A stretch of 64,000 nt of DNA, taken from assembly GCA_010093515.1 (NCBI GenBank), contig MU001673.1, positions 151,104-215,103 on the forward strand. The letters run 5' to 3'. The DNA comes from Lineolata rhizophorae (lineage: Eukaryota; Ascomycota; Dothideomycetes; Lineolatales; Lineolataceae). The notes beneath the pieces are model-generated. The model did no database searches and was not told the DNA's origin. It worked only from the letters and a program-made list of their open reading frames with translations. Below are positions 46,382-57,025 of the stretch, piece by piece. How positions within the stretch are numbered: the first letter of the stretch is position 1; every line of letters begins with the position of its first letter. The position numbers and the translations under genes were made by a program.

Positions 46382-48625
46382 TTAATCCCCCTCCCCGTCC
46401 TCATCCTCTTTATTCGGTTCAAAATTCAACTGGTTCCCATTATACAACTGCCTGTCATCCCTCTTCCCCTTCCCCTTCCCATCCGTCCCTCCCTCCCCCG
46501 TCTCCATCTCCAACCCTTCTTCCTCCTCCCTCCGCTGATCCCTCAACGTCCGAATCCGCATCTGCGGTGCCCCTGCTCCAGCCCCCGATCCCGACCCCGA
46601 CCCCAACGACCGCCCGCTACCCACCCCGTCCGCCAACAACCTCCTCCGGTCCTCGCGTTCGCGCTCGCTCCCGGCCCCGGCACCACCGCCAGCACGCCCC
46701 GCCGCACCCGGCCCCCCCGTGAAGAAAATTCGCAGCGCAGCGACCAGCGGCGCCAGCACCGCCGCCAGGAGGCTCCACAGCCAGGCGAACGCGCCCGCGA
46801 GGGCGGCGACGACGCTTCCGCCCGCCGAGGGCGCGGCCGGGTACGCCGACGCGTGGGCCGAGGCGGCGGGCGCCATGATGAGCGTGGCCGAAGGGAGCAG
46901 GTCAAGCTCGTGGAGGGGTAGGGTCTCCTCGTGGTCGTCGAAGCGGCGGTTGGGCAGCGGGGTGCGGACGTGCTTGAAGGCGTAGGGCGGGATCGAAGAC
47001 GCGGAGGCGCGAGACTTCCTGCGCTTAGGCTGTTGCTGGGGCTGCTGGGCGGCGTTGCCTAGTGGGCGTTCGGTCGCGCCGCCCTGTTCCTCATCGTCGT
47101 CGTCCTCGGCGAGCAGCTTCCTCTCCACCCACGCCCGGACTGGCCCCGCCAACGTGTCGTCTCTCCCGAACTTGCCCCTCAACGTGCTCCCGTCAAAAGT
47201 CCTCACAACCACATGACACACCTCCCGCCTCTCCCTCTCCCTCTCCGCCTTCCTACGCTCCTCCTCCCTCCTCCTGCTCTTGGCCTCATCCCCACTCTCT
47301 CCATTCACAACCCCCGGCGTCGAACCCCTCCTCCCCTCCTGCCTATCCCGCCGCGCCGCTCGATCCGCCTCCACCAGCGCCCTGACGCGGTCCAACTCGC
47401 GCTGCCGCGTCTCGCGGCGCGCGCGCTCCTGCGCCTGGAACTCCTGCTGGCGCTGGCGCTCCCGCTCCCGCTCGAGCTGCTCGCGCTGGTGCTGGGCCCG
47501 GCGGCGCGCCTCGAGCTCGGCGCGCTGGGCGCTGCGGGCTTCGAACTCGGCGCGTTGGTCGGGCGTCGGGGTAGCGGCCGGGTTCCGCGCGGGGGGGCGA
47601 GCCGTGGGTCGTGGCCGGGCGTTGGCGGGCGGTGTGGATGGAGACGGAGAATGAGAGAGAGGAGACGGAAGATGGGAGGGAGGAGTCGGAGGATGAGAGG
47701 GAGGAGACGGTTGATGTGCGGTGGGAGAGGTGGTGGGCTGTTCGGATGGTGCTGCTGGAGTGGGAGCGGGAGCGGGAGAAGAAGCTGGTATTTGTGAAGG
47801 AACGGAAGATGGCTGTTGTTGCGGCGCTGCTGGTGCTGGCGCTGGCGCTGGTGTTGGTGCTGGTGCTTGTGCCGGTGCCGGTGGTGACTGTACCGCGTCT
47901 GTGGAGGGGGAGGATTGAGCCTGTGGCTCCATCGCAGCTGTCGCCGCATTCTCGGGTGTTCCTCCCGTCCCATGTTGCTGTTCCTGCGTCGATGTCGACG
48001 CTTCTACATGCTCTCCGGCACCTAGGGCACCCTTGATCCTGGTGATGAACTGTTGCTTTCCCACCTCCTCGCCCCAGACATACTCCTTTAACTGGCCCTC
48101 ACTGCAAGAAAAGCACATTAAAAAAATTAGCCCTCATGGTCTAACACTACTTCTTAGATGATGGTAGACGTAGGTACGAGCGAAGGCGTACAATATAACC
48201 ACCAGCGCCGGTACATATGGCGTCGGGCATATGGCAGACAAGAAGCGGTGCTCCTGAGACTCCTTCTCGATGCGCAACAAGACGGCACGGTCGGCGAGCA
48301 AAGGCGCGAGCTGTACATCATGGTTCGAAGATCAGCGTCTAGCTATTCAGGGCGGACGAGTGCGGAGCGACAAGCCGTGTCGAAGGATACAGAGGGATCC
48401 AGTACCTCGCCGTCGGGCAACCATTCCGTTTCCCACGCCCGGCTCGCGGGCGACGAATCTTATGCACGGGTTCCGAGGTTAGCAAACGGCGTACGAACAA
48501 GAGCGGAGTACGCGACGGCGAGATTTGCGGCCTGGCGTTGGCTCACCGGTGACGAAGCAGGCAACGCGCTTCCCTTCGCGCAGCGCGCGACGGATGCCGC
48601 TCTGTAGGTCGCCGTCGTGGAACAT
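46382..48625 (-). CDS. UBX-domain ER membrane protein (UBXN4/Ubx7-like)
   Basis: Four exons (48625-48547, 48458-48406, 48310-48192, 48101-46382) join in phase to 656 residues. The first three exons give a thioredoxin-like UAS domain: MFHDGDLQSGIRRALREGKR, CFVTDSSPAS, WETEWLPDGE, LAPLLADRAVLLRIEKESQEH. The middle is a long Pro/Ala/Ser-rich linker and an Arg/Glu/Gln coiled coil (residues about 220-340). The UBX domain starts at EVCHVVVRTFDGSTLRGKF and runs to the ETLPLHELDLLPSATLIM strand; UBX binds Cdc48/p97. A hydrophobic hairpin (VVAALAGAFAWLWSLLAAVLAPLVAAL) follows, then a basic/acidic tail. The same order is seen in human UBXN4 (erasin), which recruits p97 to the ER for degradation. The first-exon ATG lies in the family's N-terminal motif. 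Confidence 0.9.
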
Positions 48626-50217
48626 GTCCAGGTAGGTGCGTGACTGTAGACGCGCCTGATCCCCTAAGAATCGAGCCTCGCGACGCGCGGGCGAATGAGT
48701 GTCAATCGGGCAGCGCGCGATCCGAATCCGCAGCGGCTGGGGCGAGGAACAAGAAAAAGGTGTTGAAGGGGAGCAGGCTGGCGGGCAGGCAGTCGCGCAG
48801 GTCCGGGAGCTCCGGTGCCTGGCCAGTCGCTATCGATAGCGTCCAAGGAGCTCTGTGCATGCTACTCCGTACGTACTACGTACATCCCTAAGCTCCCCGC
48901 CGATCAGAAGCAGCAACACGCAGCCGGCAGCTGCCTCCTGCACCGCGGCTGTGCCACACTGCCGCCTCGTTGTTTGCGCTTCGTGGAGTGTGGCGCAGGC
49001 AGGTCACTTGACGTGCCTAATTCTGGTGGCACAGTGGATCGATCTAGGTAGAGCGAAAACGTTTCGTCGGCCAGAGGAAACGCGCGAGCTGCAGCGCCTG
49101 GCTGGTGCGACACCTACATAGCAGTGGCAAAACACAGTTTCCTCGCTTCGTCACTTGAGACGAAAAGCAAGGCGTTAGTGAGCGGAGAGTTGAAACCGCG
49201 CACGTAACAACGGTTGGTAGTCCGCATCGAAATGAATGGGAGCTAGCATCGCCTCCTTACTTTGTCCAGACTGCCGCCGAATCGGCGACCGATTAGCAGC
49301 CTCCCGCTGTTCATCAGTACCTTCACGGCGCAACTCGGAGGAAAACGCAAAGAGAAACCTGGTGCGTGTTTGCTCGCTCTCTGCTATCTACAGATTTGTC
49401 CCCGTGGGCCGGCGAGTTCCGGAGACTAGAAATTGGGAAGCTAGGAAACACGCAAAACTGACAAAAGCCGTCCTTGGGGATGTCTGGATCAGAAAGACGG
49501 GGAAAAGTTGGGGCAGGAGGGATATGGGAAGAGTAAAAGGAAGAAATGAAGCAACAATAAACGCAAGACGCAAACTCCATAGTGCGGGATGGTTGAAGGG
49601 TCCAGAGTTTGGCACGCATGCACGCAGAAGACACATTATTGAGAGACACCAAAAGGTGTGAAGCAGCAAGCAACATGTGAAAGCACCGCATGTCTACTCC
49701 CAATCCGCCAGAGAGGTGGTGCCAAGATGCAGCAAGCAGTTCACACCTTTGATCCACTTGCTTCCGCTCAACCCGCCAGCCTCTTCCGCTTGGTCCACGG
49801 TAGCTGTCCTTCCCTCGTCCACTCTCTCGTGGAGCCCCAAACTCATTGTGCGCTCCGAAGAGTCCCTCACCACCGCCTTCTCAATTTCCGCTCACACGCA
49901 CAATCCCCGCTGCATCGCTCTCCGTAATAAGTAATCTCGAGTTCCACCAGTCTGCATCGGCATGCCATTTCCTTATTCAAACGCCAGCAGAACATGCCAA
50001 CAACACCTTAGCTGCGCAAAGTTTACAAGAGGTCCCCCTGCCAACAGACGAAAGACAAGCGGCAGGAACCTCTTTCTTTTCGAATGATATCATGACGAAG
50101 AAGATAAGCCGAGACTAAATCCAGTCTAGGAGGCCGGGGAAGGGGGGTGAAGGAAGGGGGAGAAAATCCTCGTCGTGCCACGGTCCGCCTCTCCAGTACT
50201 GCCTCGTTTCCAGCCCT
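48626..50217. other. Intergenic, UBX promoter and rac 3' side
   Basis: About 1.6 kb. It should contain the UBX promoter on the left and the rac 3' region on the right. Short overlapping frames lack motifs; no RNA gene or repeat was recognised. Confidence 0.45.
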
Positions 50218-51208
50218 TCACATGATGACACACTTCTTCTGCTGCTTTCGCGGCTGCGGGCGCGGGCTGAGGACGGCGCTGTATGTGCTGTTAGCAACGA
50301 AAATGGTAATAGGCCACGCAGTGAAGATTCGGATCGGGTATACGTGCCGTATTGCCTCGTCGAAGACGCTCTTTAAGTTGCGTTGCGTCAGGGCAGAACA
50401 CTCGAGGTATTTCTGGGCCTTGATCTCTTTCGCGACTTGCACGGCCTGCTCGTACTGAATGGGCGCCATCTTCTTCTGCCGCAGCGACTCGCGCGTCGCC
50501 TCATCGTCTCGCAGATCGAGCTTGGTGCCGACTAGAATGATGGGCACACCGGGGGCATGATGCTCGATTTCAGGATACCACTGCGTAGACATGGCTGTGA
50601 GCTACTCGTCGGAGGCACGTCCGCGGCGTGAGGACGGGCCCGTACCTTAGCCTTAACGTTATCAAACGACGGCGGGCTGACGATGGAGAAGCAGATGAGG
50701 AAGACGTCAGTCTGCGGGTACGACAGCGGCCTAAGACGGTCATAGTCTTCTTGTCCGGCCGTATCCCAGAGACCCAGGCTTATAGGTTTGCCATCGACCA
50801 TTACATTTGCGGAATAGTTGTCGAAGCTAGGTTGTTATCCATGAGCATGAGTCTTGGGGGGGTGAGAGAAGGATCGCGTGTTGTGGTGTTGTGCCGTGTC
50901 CGCGACCGGGGGAGGGAAGCTTACACAGTAGGGATGTATTCGCCGGGGAAGGCATTTGTGGTGTATGAGATGAGCAAGCATGTCTGTCAGGCAGCAGATC
51001 AGCGCATTTGCTGAGCAGCGGGCACAGCTCTAGCGAGGTCGAAAATTGAGGCACTCACCTTGCCGACAGCACCGTCTCCCGTAACCACGCACTATTTCCA
51101 CAAGCTAGGAGTTAGCAGGGTTGCGAGAACCATGGCCAACATGCTCATCCACCTGCGCCCGAACATCAAACATGCCTTAAGGGATTGGGTGGGAGGTGCC
51201 CCAGCCAT
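50218..51208 (-). CDS. racA: Rac-type Rho GTPase
   Basis: Six exons (51208-51176, 51091-51059, 50983-50925, 50826-50646, 50580-50348, 50278-50218) join in phase to 199 residues. Rac controls polarised growth and NADPH oxidase in filamentous fungi. Visible motifs: P-loop GDGAVGKT (16-23), effector region [63 protein letters not shown] and the IQYEQA stretch separate it from Cdc42. Introns 1 and 5 have no usable GT donor in phase: intron 1 begins GCATGT after CTTAAG and intron 5 begins GCACGT after GCAATACG, so both need GC-AG boundaries. Intron 5 is 69 bases with no in-frame stop. The tail is basic (PRKQQKK) and ends CVIM, a CAAX box with terminal Met. Confidence 0.93.
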
Positions 51209-53900
51209 GGCGGATCGGAGCGGGAAGTTCTCAGCGGTGGATTCGGGCCGCGGATGCTATGCAACCGAAGGATGGTGGTGATGCGCGTCCGGTGAGGGAA
51301 TAAACGCTGCGGCAGCACCGGAAGAGAGAAATCGTCGAGCGAGGTGCTGTTTCCGCCGACGCTGCGAATGCGGGCGTGCGGGAGATGCGAGGCTGCAAAA
51401 GTAGCAGGCGATGACGAGGTGTCAGCGGGCAATGCGCGGTTGCAGGCAGGATTGCGGAGAACGGGCAGAAGCGGAGGGCGGTGTCGGCGTGCAGTGCACT
51501 GCGAAACGGGCGCGGCTTGGGGGTTGTGGCGAGGAACGAGGGCAGAGCAAGGCGGACGGCGGGCAGTCGGCTTGTACCTAGGGAGCGGTGCTGGGGCAGG
51601 CGGGCAGGCAGGCTCGCAGGGCAGTTACTAGCAGCGGAGCAGGCGAGCGGCTCCTGCAGGCGCGGAAAGCGGTGAGGGAGCTTCTCGACGGGCGCGGGCG
51701 CCGGTTCACTTTGGCGAGGCCGTGAGTGTTCGCGCAGGCGGAGAGCGAGGACGCAGCGTGCGCGTGAAAGGGAGAGGGAGAGAGGAGGACGGCGGGGACA
51801 GGGCGTGGTGTGATGCGAGCAGCGCCAGCGAAAGGGGACCTACCTGCTGGGGGGGTTGCGCGGAGTGGAGACTGGGCGGCGCGCAGTCTTCAAACGCAAA
51901 TGAAGCTGTAGCCGTGGAGGACGAGGCCGGGGCCGCCTTTCGCCGAGAGCCTTGATACACGAGCGCCGCGACTACTGGGCCGGCGAGCGAAGCCAGCGAC
52001 GACGGCCCGTCACCTTCACAGCAATTAGCCGCCCAAGCGCCTGCGACTGCGTCCGTCCACTCACCGTCGCCATCACGCCCGCCGCCATGCCCGCCCGCCA
52101 GCCCCCGTCACCGGGCCGTCGCGACTCGATAGGCCGCCGTGCTGCCTTATCGATCATCCCGCCAACCCTGCCCCCCGAAAAACCATCACCACCACGCTCT
52201 CCACCGCACGCGCTACCGGCTCCTACCACCACTTTTCGAGAGCGATCGCGCCTGGCCATGCGAAGGAGGCCGCTGTACTATATCGCACGTACACCAGCCG
52301 ACCACTCGCATGCCTTGCGCTCCCTGGCCCCCCTTCGCGCTTGCGCCGCTTGCTTTGCCCCATCCACAGCCGTCCATTTAGGCACGCCCTCGCCTGCCCC
52401 TCCGCCGCTCATTCGCACGCTCGCGTTTCGAGGGTCTCCTTTCATGCTCCGTCCCAGCAGTCAATGCCTTGGTCGAACGTGTTGTTTTGCTGCCGCAGGC
52501 CGCCAATGGCGGCCGTCGGGGACGTTTCAATCCCGCCTTGTGAGCCCCCGGCGCTGGCCTTGGCGCCGGCTGCTGCCGCTCCCGGCTGGGACACCCCCGG
52601 CCGATTCCTCCGTCCCCGCGGACCACCTCGCTCCCGCCGCGGCCACAACAACCACGACTTCAAGAACTCGAAGAGAATAAAGTTCCCAGGGGCCTGTTCG
52701 CAGTCCGTGCACCGTTGGTCGTTCGCCCATCCTGATTTCGTATGCTATGTACGTCTTCCGTGCTCCCTTGCTTTGAGCTTTTCTGGGGTCGTGCTTGAAC
52801 TGTGCCTTTCCATGTCGTCTCCGTGTCGGGATCGCCCCGACTTCCTCCGCCCTTGGTCCGGCTTCTTTCTAGAAGCCTTGATCCCGCATCCTTCCTCTTC
52901 TCCGTGCACATGCTCGCTCACAGTAGACGTCCGTTCCAGAACACTCTTGCGGAACCGCGGGATGCTCCGGGACGTGCGCCCGTGCCGTCTGTGTCAGTCC
53001 CGACGGCCTGGTCGGAGTCACGGCCGTCACGAACGAGGCACTCGGCGCCTGTATGGTTATTGTTTGCATTGACGAAGCCGACAACGTCGGCAACGAGGAA
53101 GCCTTTCCGCAACTATGTGCTGCAGGTAAGACTGGGTGGCGGCCGTTACGCAGAAACTTGTGGCGTTTGTACCTACATAGCGGCTTCGCCTTAACTGGAT
53201 CTGTGAGCATAGCCAAGACCAGGAGTGCAAGGGAGATGATCCGCATGATGCTGTGTGTTCCACCTCTACGGGTGCTCGAAGCCCGCATGCTTTGGGTTTT
53301 AACACTGCTCGTGGTTTGATATGGTGAGGTTGCAGGAGGAAAGAACAGGTAGGCCTTAGCTGCACTTGTGTTTGTCTGTCTAGATACGCAGTCTGCAACC
53401 GAGGAGGGTTGCCTGCTACTTCAAAAGGAAGTCACCACCACTCATTTCTCCGAGGCAGCAGGCCTATTGATTCAGTAAGGTACATGGCAGAACTTATCTG
53501 CCTGGTACTTAAACCACATCAGTCAACACTTTGCTTGTGCAATGTGGGAGTCACCGAGCACTGGTTTCTCTAGCCCTTTCAAGCCCCTGGAATCATTGTA
53601 GTACCGTTTGTTATAAGCCAATCCAGTATCCCAGTGAAAATATTCTGTTGTAGCTCTTGCTGCTCGATGTAAGGCTGCTGGCCATGAAGACGCTAGCATT
53701 ATCTGTAGCATGATCGCGCAGGACTGTCCGCCTTGTCGTTCGTTTGGATACGACCAGATCCCCGCTGTCTCGAATTACGTGGCCAATAAAGATGCTGTTG
53801 ATATCATGAGCTTAATTACATAGTATTATAGTACAAAAGTGGTGTTGACGCGCACCAGAATGCGCCAACTACCTAAGGAAAAAACTCGCCAGCTCACGTC
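51209..53900. other. GC-rich rac upstream region and further spacer
   Basis: About 2.7 kb. The first ~1.5 kb is GC-rich, open in many frames on both strands, and best read as the rac promoter and 5' leader. Only the weak secreted-peptide candidate at 52869-53247 was kept as a possible gene. The right end is AT-richer and leads to the cms1 stop. Confidence 0.45.
52869..53247 (-). CDS. Possible small secreted protein (weak)
   Basis: An ATG at 53247 starts a good signal-peptide-like segment, MRIISLALLVLAMLTDPVKA, followed by KPLCRYKRHKF. The frame stays open to 52869 (about 125 residues) with four or five cysteines. A GTACAA...CTGCAG pair could act as an intron just after the signal peptide, and different splice choices give different frames, none with a family match. 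Without transcript evidence it may be chance. Confidence 0.22.
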
Positions 53901-54889
53901 TTAGTAGAAAATCAATTCAAGGAGGTCAGAAGAATCGCCGTATCGCTTCCTGAACGCTGGTCTCGAGAGGAGGTTGAAGAGGGGAATAAAAAGCTCTTTC
54001 ATGTCGAATATGCCTCGCTTTTTTTGGTCGATATACGAAGCATCAATCACAATTCGCCGCAAGCCCTTTGAGGATAGGGCTCCTAAGTATTGTTAGATCG
54101 ATAGCTTGCTACTGTCAAGATTTAAGATTGCCTTACCGTCCTCAAGGAGGTCATGCACTCGTTGTGGAGTGCCAACACCGATATTCATTCTAAGGCGTCT
54201 CAATAAGCATAGACGAAAATAACATAGGCATGGATATCACTCACTTGAGTTTCTTACACGATTCAATGGCCTCTTGAAGTTTAATATGCTTTGCGAACAG
54301 TTTCGCAACTGTGCATCCATTCATCTGGAACGTCCGGAGAGCTCTGTGCTTGTGTTAGACAAAGCCATCTTAATATCGCTATGCAATGAACATACCTTGT
54401 CAGGTCTGCTGCTCTTATTCCTGCGCTAGTGATGACAAGTGTGGTGGGACATCCAGGCACTTTTGGATCTGTGCGAAGATCCTCTGCGGCTTCATGTTCC
54501 AAGAACGTAGGCAGGTTTTCCATGGTGCGATCTTTCTTCCAGTTCACAGTATCACGGATTGCGCGGCCTTATCGCCATGAAATCAGCAGATTGAATTTGA
54601 AAGAAACCAGTATAACCCCTCGTACGTCCTTACCTGGAAGGTATTTGTCCTCTAGCTCGACCAGGCTGATGTTGGGGTCGAACCGCCTCAAGCGCTGTGC
54701 GATATGGTCAGCCAGCAGGCTACTGTTCATTTTTGCGATGGCCTTGTTCACGCCCAGCTTTTCGTCGAGCTCGTCCTCGTTGATATCCGCAGGCTTCTTC
54801 GCCTTCCGCCGTTTTGCATGCTTGGTCTTCTTAGATTCATCGTGAGGTGCTTTTCTCTTCTTTCCTTCCGGACGTGGTGATGGAGACAT
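53901..54889 (-). CDS. CMS1: Cms1 family ribosome biogenesis protein
   Basis: Five exons (54889-54634, 54567-54396, 54343-54245, 54189-54137, 54082-53901) join in phase to 253 residues. Cms1 is a helicase-like protein of the 90S pre-ribosome. The N-terminus is a Lys/Arg-rich nucleolar-type region (KKTKHAKRRKAKKP). Then come ISLVELEDKYLP, AIRDTVNWKKDRTMENLPTFL, TTLVITSAGIRAADLTRALR, CTVAKLFAKHIKLQEAIE, IGVGTPQRVHDLLEDGALSS, and RRIVIDASYIDQKKRGIFDM, the last matching the family C-terminal block. Introns are 47-66 bases, GT-AG. The first in-frame ATG was used; the frame is open upstream without ATG. Divergent from CENP-T. Confidence 0.88.
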
Positions 54890-55158
54890 CCCCTCGACGA
54901 GAAGCACGCCACCAGCCTCGGAGCCTGAGATTTTGTTGTAGTCGCTTGGACACAGATTTACGACGTGGATGTTCAGCGCGGAAGTGATCGAACTTTTTCC
55001 TGGTGGCCGAGTTCTGCTATCGATAACCCAACGCGAGTTAACCGAGTTCCGTTAGCCGAACCTTCGCCGACGCGACCTAGAACCTCCCCCGACGCGTCTC
55101 GTTCCCATCCAACTATCACTACTCTGAGTCTGTACATCAACATTGAGCCCACGCCACG
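54890..55158. promoter_or_regulatory. Bidirectional promoter, Cms1 / CENP-T, with MCB sites
   Basis: This 269-base spacer between divergent ATGs contains ACGCGA at 55031-55036 and 55070-55075 and ACGCGT at 55092-55097. These match the MluI cell-cycle box bound by MBF, which suits a kinetochore gene expressed around S phase. Confidence 0.6.
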
Positions 55159-57004
55159 ATGACTGGGCCGCGTCAAAAGCGTCCGCGCGTGACACCGCGT
55201 AATTCCGGCGCCGACGATGCCCTCCAGAAAGAAAATCCCACCCCATACGCTGATGTACGTTGACGCAGCCCCTTGTAAACAACCAAAGCAACAATATCTT
55301 CATTCGCAGATAACACCTCTCCAACCTCCACTCCTCATGCTTACTCGAACTGTACAGCTCAAAATGCTCGCCTCCATAGCGCGTCCACCCTCCACTCCCG
55401 CCGCAGGCTTCCGGCCCTCCAGCAGTACATCCAAGGGCCCCACGCCCAACAGCCGCCCAGGGGGCAGCGCGCGCCTCACGCCGTCCTCGCAACACCGCAG
55501 CGCGGCCACGACCACTCCGCGACAGCCCCTCTTCCCCGTGCCGAGCCACCGGCGCGCGGCCACGAAGCCCACGACGCCGCACGCCATCCGCGCGCACCAG
55601 CTGCGGCAGCAGCTGCAGGCGCAGCGCTACGGGCAGACGCCCGGCCAGCGGGAGCGGCGCCGTCTGTCGGCGGCCCGCCTCCAGCGCGACACGCCACGCG
55701 ACGTGCTGCGCAACCTGAGCAGGGTGCTGATGGAGAAGTCGGCGCCCACGGCGCTGACGCCACAGGAGCACCAGCAGCAGTCCGAAGCGAGGCGACGGCG
55801 GCGCCGCGGCAGCGCAGCCGGTGACGACGACGACGGCCCCGATATTGTGCCGCCGAGGCTGTCGATGCCGTTGCATGATGATGACGATAGCTTTCATGAG
55901 GCACCGCCGCGGCTGTCGATGGGGCTGGAGGATGATCCGGGGACGGGGAACTCGGTCGAGGGAGGCAGAAGGGCTCGCGATTGGATGCCCTCACGGCTAT
56001 CTAGGGGTAGCTTTGGCAGCGTGCGCGTCGAGGATGTAACAGATATGGGCATCAATGTAGGAGAGGAAGAGGGCCCGGAGGCCGCCTTGGAAGACGTCAC
56101 GCAAGACCTGATCGGAGGCGAGACAGGCAACCTTCTCATCGATGACAACACGCAGGAGCTACGTTCATTCATGGAGGTTGCCGGGAGGCGTCAATCCCGC
56201 CAGAGCGACGTCGACGTAGGCGGACCGGGTGACGAATCGGAGATGGAGCCTACGTTCCATTTCACGGTACCGCAGCGCCCGATGCCAACATTGGAGCCTA
56301 TCAATCAAGTGCCTTTCGAGGAGGAACCTCCTACCCCTGTCGTCGCGGATGAATCAATTCTCCCGACTGTTACGGAGGACGAAGTCGATTATGGGGGTGT
56401 AGCAAGCGAGGTCGAGGAGCCAGTCGCCCAGGAACCCACTCTCCGCGTCGATCCTGAACTTGCTGCTATCGAGGCCGAGAGGCAAAAAGAACTAAGAGCC
56501 AATCAAAAACGTCCCGTCCGTCAAAAGCGAATATCGAAGCACGGCATCGAATATCCCTTGCTGCCATCTTCCGTTGTTAGGAAACTTGCGACCTCTATGA
56601 TTCGATCTAGTGGCAGTAGTAACGCTAAACTGAGCAAGGATACGCTTGACGCGATCATGCAGGCCACGGACTGGTTCTTCGAGCAAGCATCGGAGGATTT
56701 GGGGAAATACGCCCAGCATGCGGGGAGGAAAACCATTGACGAATCTGATGTAATCACATTGATGAAAAGGTGAGTGACTAAGTTGTGTTTTTGAATTTTG
56801 TACATTGCAACGCGACAACTAGACATTGCTAACAATATTTACAGGCAGAGGCAGATTGGTGGTAATACAACGGCGTTCTCACTTGCGCAGAGATGTCTGC
56901 CGCGTGAGTTGCTCCAGGAGGTGCGCATGCCGATCCCTCCAAAGCCTAAAAGGACTAAGAGGAAGATGGAGACAATCGAAGAGGACGAAGAGGAGAATGA
57001 GTGA
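55159..57004 (+). CDS. Kinetochore protein CENP-T (Cnn1 homologue)
   Basis: Three exons (55159-55254, 55310-56769, 56845-57004) join in phase to 571 residues. CENP-T is an inner-kinetochore histone-fold protein that pairs with CENP-W and whose N-terminus recruits the Ndc80 complex. The C-terminal histone fold is clear: HGIEYPLLPSSVVRKLA, SGSSNAKLSKDTLDAIMQA, TDWFFEQASEDLGKYAQHAG, RKTIDESDVITLMKRQRQIG (across intron 2), then TTAFSLAQRCLPRELLQEVRM. The N-terminal ~430 residues are disordered, Arg/Ser/Pro-rich then acidic, with repeated PPRLSM motifs (three copies, about residues 215-240), which may be phosphorylation sites. The ATG at 55159 lies upstream of intron 1; starting inside the intron-containing frame at 55217 would lose family-like basic N-terminal sequence. 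Convergent with Shy1. Confidence 0.93.
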
Positions 57005-57025
57005 GTTTGATCGTATAACTGCGTC

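Noticed and set aside
47213-48036. Long plus-strand frames antisense to the UBX gene
   Set aside because: They mirror the low-complexity Pro/Ala/Arg coding sequence of the UBX protein; no motif of their own.
51952-53072. Plus-strand frames of about 240 codons upstream of rac
   Set aside because: Pro/Arg/Ser-rich, no motif, in GC-rich leader sequence.
55217-55309. Start of CENP-T at ATG 55217
   Set aside because: It reads through a clear GTACGT...CGCAG intron; the ATG at 55159 with splicing gives a basic, in-phase N-terminus.
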